9,658 bases of DNA from the NCBI GenBank assembly GCA_030524065.1, contig JAUNHF010000050.1, positions 1-9,658 on the forward strand, read 5' to 3'. Numbering within the stretch: the first letter of the stretch is position 1; the number at the start of each line of letters is the position of its first letter. Under the pieces are notes generated by a model. It searched no databases. It worked only from the letters and a program-made list of their open reading frames with translations, and had not been told where the DNA came from. The position numbers and the translations under genes were made by a program. The DNA comes from Deinococcus sp. (GTDB lineage Bacteria; Deinococcota; Deinococci; Deinococcales; Deinococcaceae). Below are positions 5,496-9,658 of this stretch, one piece after another.

Positions 5496-6953
5496 ATGAA
5501 CCACCCAACTTCTTCCAACGCTGAACCCCACACCAAATCCCAGGCAGCCGGGCCGCTGGGCACCGCGCCCAGGGTACATCTGACCAGTGCAGAGCCGAAT
5601 ACGGGCACCGGGAACCCTGCCGCCGCTCCAGAGGCTGCCGGGCCGCCCGTGATTGTGGTGGGCGGCGGCCTGACCGGGCTAAGTGCCGCCTGGGAATTGC
5701 AGCAACGCGGCGTGCCTTACGTGCTGCTGGAAGCGGGCGACTACCTGGGCGGCAAAGTGCAGACCGAGCTGTGGGACGACTTCCTGGTCGAAAAAGCCGC
5801 CGACGCCTTCGTGCTGGGCAAGCCCTGGGCGCTAGAACTGGCCCGCGAGGTGGGCCTGGAGCCGGAACTGATTCACCCCCGCGAGGACACCCGGCGGCTG
5901 TATTTCCTTAAGGGCGGCGAGCTGCTGCCTTTCCCGGAACACCTGCGGATGTTCGTGCCGCTGGACGAGGAAGCCTTTCGCCGCAGCCGAGTGCTGAGCC
6001 CAGAAGGCACCGAGCGGATGCTGGCCGAAGTCAGCGTGCCCCCGCGCAGGAATGCCGATGAGGACGAGTCGCTGGCGTCATTTATCCAGCGGCGTTTTGG
6101 CGAGGAGGCCATGAACTTTATCGTGCCGATGGCCGCCGGCATCTACGTGGCCGACCCCTATGAGCTGAGCATGCAGATGGCGTTTCCGCAGTTCCTGGCG
6201 ATGGAGCAGCGCTACGGCAGCCTGATCGCCGGGCACCGGGCGCTGCCGCCGCGCACTGCGCCCGTCTTTGGGTCGTTCCGGGGCGGGATGAGCGAACTGC
6301 CCCGCGCCGTGGGCCGGGCGCTGACCGGCGACGTGCGGCTGAACAGCCCCGTGCGGCAAGTCCACGCCGACGGGGTCACGCTGGCAAGCGGCGAGCGCCT
6401 GTATGGACGCGGCGTGATCGTCACGGCCCCAGCGTGGTTCAGCGCCCCGATGCTGGCCGGCGACTTTCCGCAGGCGGCCACGCTGATCGGTGAGCTGAAG
6501 ACCAACTCCAGCGTGGCCGTGATTCTGGCCTACCGCGAGGAGCAGTTCGCCGCCGACATGAACATGCACGGCCTGCAAGTGGACTGGTCCGAGGGCATTC
6601 CCATGACCGCCATCACGGTGCATTCGGGCAAGATGCATGGCCGCGCTCCCGCAGGCCATGTGCTGCTGCGCGTCTTTTTCAAAAACACTGAACCGGGCGA
6701 AGCCCGCCGACTGGCCGAAGGCTACGTGCAGCAGCTGTTTGGCGTGACCGGGGAACCGCTCTTCCACGCTTTTGGCGACTGGCGCGGCAAGAACCCCGCC
6801 TATGTGGTGGGGCATCTCGATCACCTCGCCGCTATCCGGGCGGCGCTGCCAGCGCAGGTGCAGGTGGCCGGAGCCAGCTTTACCGGCGTGGGCCTGCCCG
6901 ACTGCGTGAACGCTGGGCGCACGGCGGCGCGGCAGGTGCTGGCGCAGGGCTGA
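5496..6953 (+). CDS. hemY: Coproporphyrinogen III/protoporphyrinogen oxidase HemY (CgoX, HemG)
   Basis: FAD-dependent, oxygen-using oxidase of the HemY/TIGR00562 type. With a coproporphyrin-type HemH next door it most likely oxidises coproporphyrinogen III to coproporphyrin III. The dinucleotide-binding motif is VIVVGGGLTGLSAAWELQQR (52-71), followed by LLEAGDYLGGKVQTE; the C-terminal FAD motif is GASFTGVGLPDCVNAGRTAA (459-478). There are 485 residues. The first 50 or so are a Pro/Ala/Thr/Asn-rich tail before the Rossmann strand, where homologues normally start within a few residues. ATG 5496 has GAGAGGA (5484-5490) 5 nt upstream, which supports including the tail. HemY acts before HemH in the pathway although its gene lies after it. 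It is convergent with the DUF1990 gene; the 95-nt gap after the stop holds nothing I can assign. Confidence 0.93.
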   Translation: MNHPTSSNAEPHTKSQAAGPLGTAPRVHLTSAEPNTGTGNPAAAPEAAGPPVIVVGGGLTGLSAAWELQQRGVPYVLLEAGDYLGGKVQTELWDDFLVEKAADAFVLGKPWALELAREVGLEPELIHPREDTRRLYFLKGGELLPFPEHLRMFVPLDEEAFRRSRVLSPEGTERMLAEVSVPPRRNADEDESLASFIQRRFGEEAMNFIVPMAAGIYVADPYELSMQMAFPQFLAMEQRYGSLIAGHRALPPRTAPVFGSFRGGMSELPRAVGRALTGDVRLNSPVRQVHADGVTLASGERLYGRGVIVTAPAWFSAPMLAGDFPQAATLIGELKTNSSVAVILAYREEQFAADMNMHGLQVDWSEGIPMTAITVHSGKMHGRAPAGHVLLRVFFKNTEPGEARRLAEGYVQQLFGVTGEPLFHAFGDWRGKNPAYVVGHLDHLAAIRAALPAQVQVAGASFTGVGLPDCVNAGRTAARQVLAQG

Positions 6954-7048
6954 ATGCCGGAAGGCTGTTCCAGGGCTGACCATCAGACAGGGACACTTCC
7001 CACTTGCGGAGGCGCCCCTGCCCCGTTTCTGGCTGCACCAGCTGGGCT

Positions 7049-7921
7049 TCAGCCCTTCGCGGCGCGGTCGCCCTGGCCGGACTGGTCAACGTCCGACAGG
7101 TGCGAGCCGGTCTGCTCGTCCAGATTTTCCTTCACATTCTGCGGCAGGTCGCCCGGCTGCGCGGCCTGCACCGGCGTTTCGCTGGGCGGCGGGGTCAAGT
7201 GGCCCTCACGCAGCATCTCGCCCACCTGCTCCTTGAGCCGGCGCATGGAGCTGTAGGCAAAGCGCCGCTGCAAATAGCGCCCGAACACGCGAAACCCGAT
7301 GCGGTAGATCAGATTGGGAATCTGCCCGGTGCGCGAAACCGCGTGGATGCGGAAGGTGACGCGGCCCGTGTCCAGCGCCTTGTGGACAGTGAAATCAATC
7401 TGGCCCATCTCGTAGTGGCCTTCCAGCGTCTGGTAGGAGTAGCCCCAGACCGCTTCCTGCCCGCCGCCCGGAAGCTCACGGACCTCATCCACCACGCCGC
7501 TGACCTTGACACCAAACCAGAAAGTGAACAGCAAAAAGCGGCCCCGCAGCACCATGATGCGCTTTTCCAGCGGAGTGTCCGGGACAAAAATGCCAGTGAT
7601 CAGTTCGGGCGGGGGGAAGGTGTACTTGCGCAGCACCTGCTGGGCGGCCCGGAAGGACCCGTCAGGCCAGGGCGCACCGGGGCTTTCGGGCATCAGGTCC
7701 TGCTCATAATCGTCCACATGCCAGCCAGTCTCTGCGGTGTACTCGCTCAGGCGGCTGGGGTCAAAGTTGGGCCGGGCGCCCGTGTACGCTTCCAGGCGGT
7801 ATTTCTGCCGCTCGTATAGATGCTGGCGCTGTTCCTCGGGGCTGAGTGCGCGGCGGCCTCCCACCAGACTGCCCAGTGGCGGCCAGCCGCCCGGACGCCG
7901 GCCTTCACCGGGACGGCTCAT
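7049..7921 (-). CDS. DUF1990 family protein
   Basis: A 290-residue soluble-looking protein of unknown function. The DUF1990 region spans about residues 100-232: KYTFPPPELITGIF, a hydrophobic strand RFLLFTFWFGVKVSGVVDE (128-146), the family hallmark WGYSYQTLEGHYEMGQIDF (159-177), then VTFRIHAVSRTG (188-199) and a C-terminal helix RYLQRRFAYSSMRRLKEQV. The flanks are low-complexity: Gly/Arg/Pro-rich before residue 30 and Gln/Pro/Asp-rich after 245. ATG 7921 overlaps the TGA of the upstream gene by the ATGA tetranucleotide, indicating translational coupling; an in-frame upstream methionine at 8014 lies inside that gene and is unlikely. The fold resembles ligand-binding beta barrels, but I see no catalytic residues and propose no function. 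Confidence 0.85.
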   Translation of the reverse strand: MSRPGEGRRPGGWPPLGSLVGGRRALSPEEQRQHLYERQKYRLEAYTGARPNFDPSRLSEYTAETGWHVDDYEQDLMPESPGAPWPDGSFRAAQQVLRKYTFPPPELITGIFVPDTPLEKRIMVLRGRFLLFTFWFGVKVSGVVDEVRELPGGGQEAVWGYSYQTLEGHYEMGQIDFTVHKALDTGRVTFRIHAVSRTGQIPNLIYRIGFRVFGRYLQRRFAYSSMRRLKEQVGEMLREGHLTPPPSETPVQAAQPGDLPQNVKENLDEQTGSHLSDVDQSGQGDRAAKG

Positions 7922-8493
7922 TCGGCTTCGGCCTCGGTCTGGCGGTCCAGGTCTTCCTCGTAGCGGGTGCGGACCTGCACGTCCCCGATGGGCTCGCCGC
8001 CCGAAAACTGGCACACGCGCTCACAGAACTCGACCCAGGTGATCTCCTGCGCTTTTTTGCCCACACCCAGCTTGTCGTAAGTGACGGCCACCAGACCGTC
8101 GCGGGAGCGGGCCAGCGAGCGAATCTCAAAGTGCAGGGCGTCTGGAAAATGCTCGACCGGTCCAATGGAAAAGGTGATCTCCCCCGCTTCGGGGTGGCCT
8201 TCGAGCGTTTCCAGGCGGAACTGCGTCTCGCCCACTTCCAGCACGCGCACGTCGCCGTTCCAGGGTCCCAGGATGGTGATGTGGAACTCGTCGCCGGGGC
8301 GCAGCACGTACTCCGAGCCCTCTTCCTTTTCGAAATTCGCCAGCGTCTTGGGGCTGAATTCTTCAATGTTGCGCTGGATGTAGGACATGATTTCCTGCGC
8401 CGATTTCTTGGAGTGCTGAAACTCGGTCCAGTAACGGCGCTCAATCAGGGGGCCAAAGCCGTCGCTGGCCTTTTGTTTATTCTGTTCACTCAT
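7918..8493 (-). CDS. DUF1990-like protein, coupled paralogue of its neighbour
   Basis: A 191-residue acidic protein. A helical N-terminus (to about 55) is followed by a beta-rich core: YVLRPGDEFHITILGPWNGD (62-81), VRVLEVGETQFRLETLEGHP (82-101), EAGEITFSIG and LHFEIRSLARSRD. The string 'TLEGH-x-E-x-G-x-I-x-F' and the following 'F-x-I...SR' match the downstream DUF1990 protein, so the two are probably distant paralogues. The end is acidic (EEDLDRQTEAEAE). The stop overlaps the downstream ATG by 4 bp, so the proteins may be made in fixed ratio and may interact. ATG 8493 has no clear Shine-Dalgarno and no close TANNNT; the 111 nt to the IclR stop contain a TATCGT on the minus strand about 90 nt upstream but no complete promoter I trust. 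Function unknown. Confidence 0.82.
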   Translation of the reverse strand: MSEQNKQKASDGFGPLIERRYWTEFQHSKKSAQEIMSYIQRNIEEFSPKTLANFEKEEGSEYVLRPGDEFHITILGPWNGDVRVLEVGETQFRLETLEGHPEAGEITFSIGPVEHFPDALHFEIRSLARSRDGLVAVTYDKLGVGKKAQEITWVEFCERVCQFSGGEPIGDVQVRTRYEEDLDRQTEAEAE

Positions 8494-8604
8494 GGGCTTA
8501 CTGTGCGCCCCGTGCGGGCTGCGGCGTGTGCTGCGCGGCTAAAGCGGCCTTCACATTCCCGGTCCTGTGGCGGCACAGCGTTATGACGATACAGGGGAGG
8601 CCGC

Positions 8605-9351
8605 TCAGGCCGGGCGGCTGCGGTCGCCCAGGGTCCAGCTCACCTCGGCGGCCGCTGTCCGCAGCCGCCGCTCCAGCATCTCGCGTTCGTGCAGCTGGCG
8701 GCCAGGGAGAGGATGAATGGGCAAGCTGACGCCCAGCGCGCAGAGCACTTGCCCCCGCTCACCACGCAGCGGCGCGGCCAGGCTGGCGGTGCCCGGCGAC
8801 CATTCACCGCAGGTGACAGCCAGGCCGGCAGCGCGAATCCCGGCCGCCTGCGCCTCCCAGCCGGGGAGCGGCAGCGGCAGCCCATGCAGGGCAAACAGCA
8901 GCCGGCCACTCGCAGTGTCGCGGGCAGGCAGCTCAAAGCGGGTTTCGCCCTCTACCGCTTCGCCTTCGCGGCCCTGCACACTGCGGGCGATACACAGCAC
9001 CTGCGGCCCGGAGGCCTGGGACCCCGCCGCCCGGTCCAGCACCGCCAAAAAGGCAAGCCGCCGGGTGCCCCGCGCCAGGGCGTTCATCGCGTCGTGGGCC
9101 GGGCCATACCAGGGCAGCGAGGAATACAGCGCACTGGACAGCTTGAGCAGCCGCCAGCCCAGGCCATAGTGCCCCCGCCCCAGCTTGTGCAGGAGCCCGG
9201 TGGCCGCCAGGGTTTCCAACTGTTCGTGCAGGGTAGAGGTGGGCAGGTTCACAAACGCAGCCAGCTCACTCAGGCGCCACTCGGTCCGGTCGGCGTCGAA
9301 CGCTTCCAGGATGCGGACCGCCTGCGACACAGTGGCAAGGGTGCGGGACAT
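8605..9351 (-). CDS. IclR-family transcriptional regulator, likely of hut genes
   Basis: A 248-residue cytoplasmic DNA-binding protein. The N-terminal winged helix-turn-helix spans about residues 6-65: [40 protein letters not shown] (recognition helix about 37-48) and [20 protein letters not shown]. The rest is an IclR effector-binding domain, with [11 protein letters not shown] (149-159) and [20 protein letters not shown] (183-202) in the expected order. Length is typical (about 250). The ATG is preceded by TACACT ending 6 nt upstream and no Shine-Dalgarno, suggesting a leaderless mRNA. It is divergent from hutU with 108 bp between the start codons and a 19-bp inverted repeat in that gap, so control of histidine degradation and autoregulation are likely but inferred; the effector is unknown. 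An upstream in-frame methionine at 9582 would run through hutU and is rejected. Confidence 0.92.
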   Translation of the reverse strand: MSRTLATVSQAVRILEAFDADRTEWRLSELAAFVNLPTSTLHEQLETLAATGLLHKLGRGHYGLGWRLLKLSSALYSSLPWYGPAHDAMNALARGTRRLAFLAVLDRAAGSQASGPQVLCIARSVQGREGEAVEGETRFELPARDTASGRLLFALHGLPLPLPGWEAQAAGIRAAGLAVTCGEWSPGTASLAAPLRGERGQVLCALGVSLPIHPLPGRQLHEREMLERRLRTAAAEVSWTLGDRSRPA

Positions 9352-9357
9352 AAAAGC

Positions 9358-9363
9358 AGTGTA
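9358..9363 (-). promoter_or_regulatory. Candidate leaderless -10 element of the IclR gene
   Basis: TACACT on the minus strand ends exactly 6 nt (GCTTTT) before ATG 9351, the TANNNT spacing expected for a leaderless Deinococcus transcript. The inverted repeat at 9370-9388 covers the place where its -35 would be, which would suit autorepression. Confidence 0.55.
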
Positions 9364-9369
9364 AGGGAA

Positions 9370-9388
9370 TTTCCGCCTATTGCGGAAA
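9370..9388. promoter_or_regulatory. Inverted repeat, candidate IclR operator
   Basis: TTTCCGCCTATTGCGGAAA has perfect 7-bp arms around a 5-bp centre. IclR proteins typically bind short GGAAA/TTTCC-type inverted repeats near their own gene, and this one lies between the IclR gene and hutU. It begins 6 bp upstream of the regulator's -10 and ends 6 bp before a weak TTGCCG (9395-9400) on the hutU side, so it could repress the regulator and activate or repress hutU. Confidence 0.6.
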
Positions 9389-9459
9389 GTCGTGTTGCCG
9401 TGCCCCGCGCCCAGCCGCAGCATGGGGACACACCAAAACTTATTTCTCAGGAGGAACCC

Positions 9460-9658
<199 letters not shown>

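Noticed and set aside
3521..5608. A 695-codon open frame on the minus strand across hemE, hemH and the start of hemY
   Set aside because: It lies wholly opposite well-recognised enzymes. Its translation is His/Gly/Val/Ala-rich without domains, as expected from the antisense of GC-biased codons.
6078..6983. A 301-codon minus-strand open frame opposite hemY
   Set aside because: Same reasoning: antisense of a conserved FAD enzyme, no recognisable motif, and compositionally an artefact of high third-position GC.
7044..7055. GGGCTTCAGCCC at the DUF1990 stop as a terminator for hemY or the DUF1990 gene
   Set aside because: Only 5-bp arms with a 2-nt loop and no T-tract on either strand.

Overview
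The window looks like a chromosomal segment of a high-GC member of Deinococcus or a close relative. This rests on recognition without a database search. The gene content fits (an hemE-hemH-hemY heme cluster with a coproporphyrin-type ferrochelatase, a DUF4388/small-GTPase pair, two DUF1990-type proteins, an IclR regulator divergent from hutU). Several genes also have a TANNNT -10 element only 6-9 nt before the start codon, the arrangement expected for the leaderless mRNAs common in Deinococcus. I see no rRNA, tRNA, CRISPR, phage or insertion sequence, and no stretch over 300 bases without a gene.

Layout. Positions 1-2190 are on the minus strand: rsgA (ribosome-assembly GTPase), then a DUF4388 gene broken by a one-base frameshift, then, abutting it, the first 37 codons of a small GTPase that leaves the window. 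A divergent promoter region (about 2191-2330) separates rsgA from a plus-strand block: a DedA-family membrane protein, then hemE, hemH and hemY. These three would turn uroporphyrinogen III into coproheme by the coproporphyrin-dependent route; the last enzyme of that route (HemQ/ChdC) is not in the window. An 18-bp inverted repeat overlaps the dedA stop codon upstream of hemE, and a long hairpin lies between hemH and hemY.

From 7049 to 9351 genes are again on the minus strand: an IclR-family regulator, followed by two translationally coupled genes (ATGA overlap) whose products share a DUF1990-like motif. The IclR gene is divergent from hutU (urocanate hydratase, histidine degradation), which runs off the right edge. 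A 19-bp inverted repeat between them is a good candidate IclR operator.

Most of the window is core metabolism. The observations most worth checking are the frameshift in the DUF4388 gene beside its GTPase partner, the two perfect inverted repeats, the hemH-hemY hairpin, and the Pro/Ser/Thr-rich N-terminal tails on all three heme enzymes. I found no convincing new defence or mobile system.
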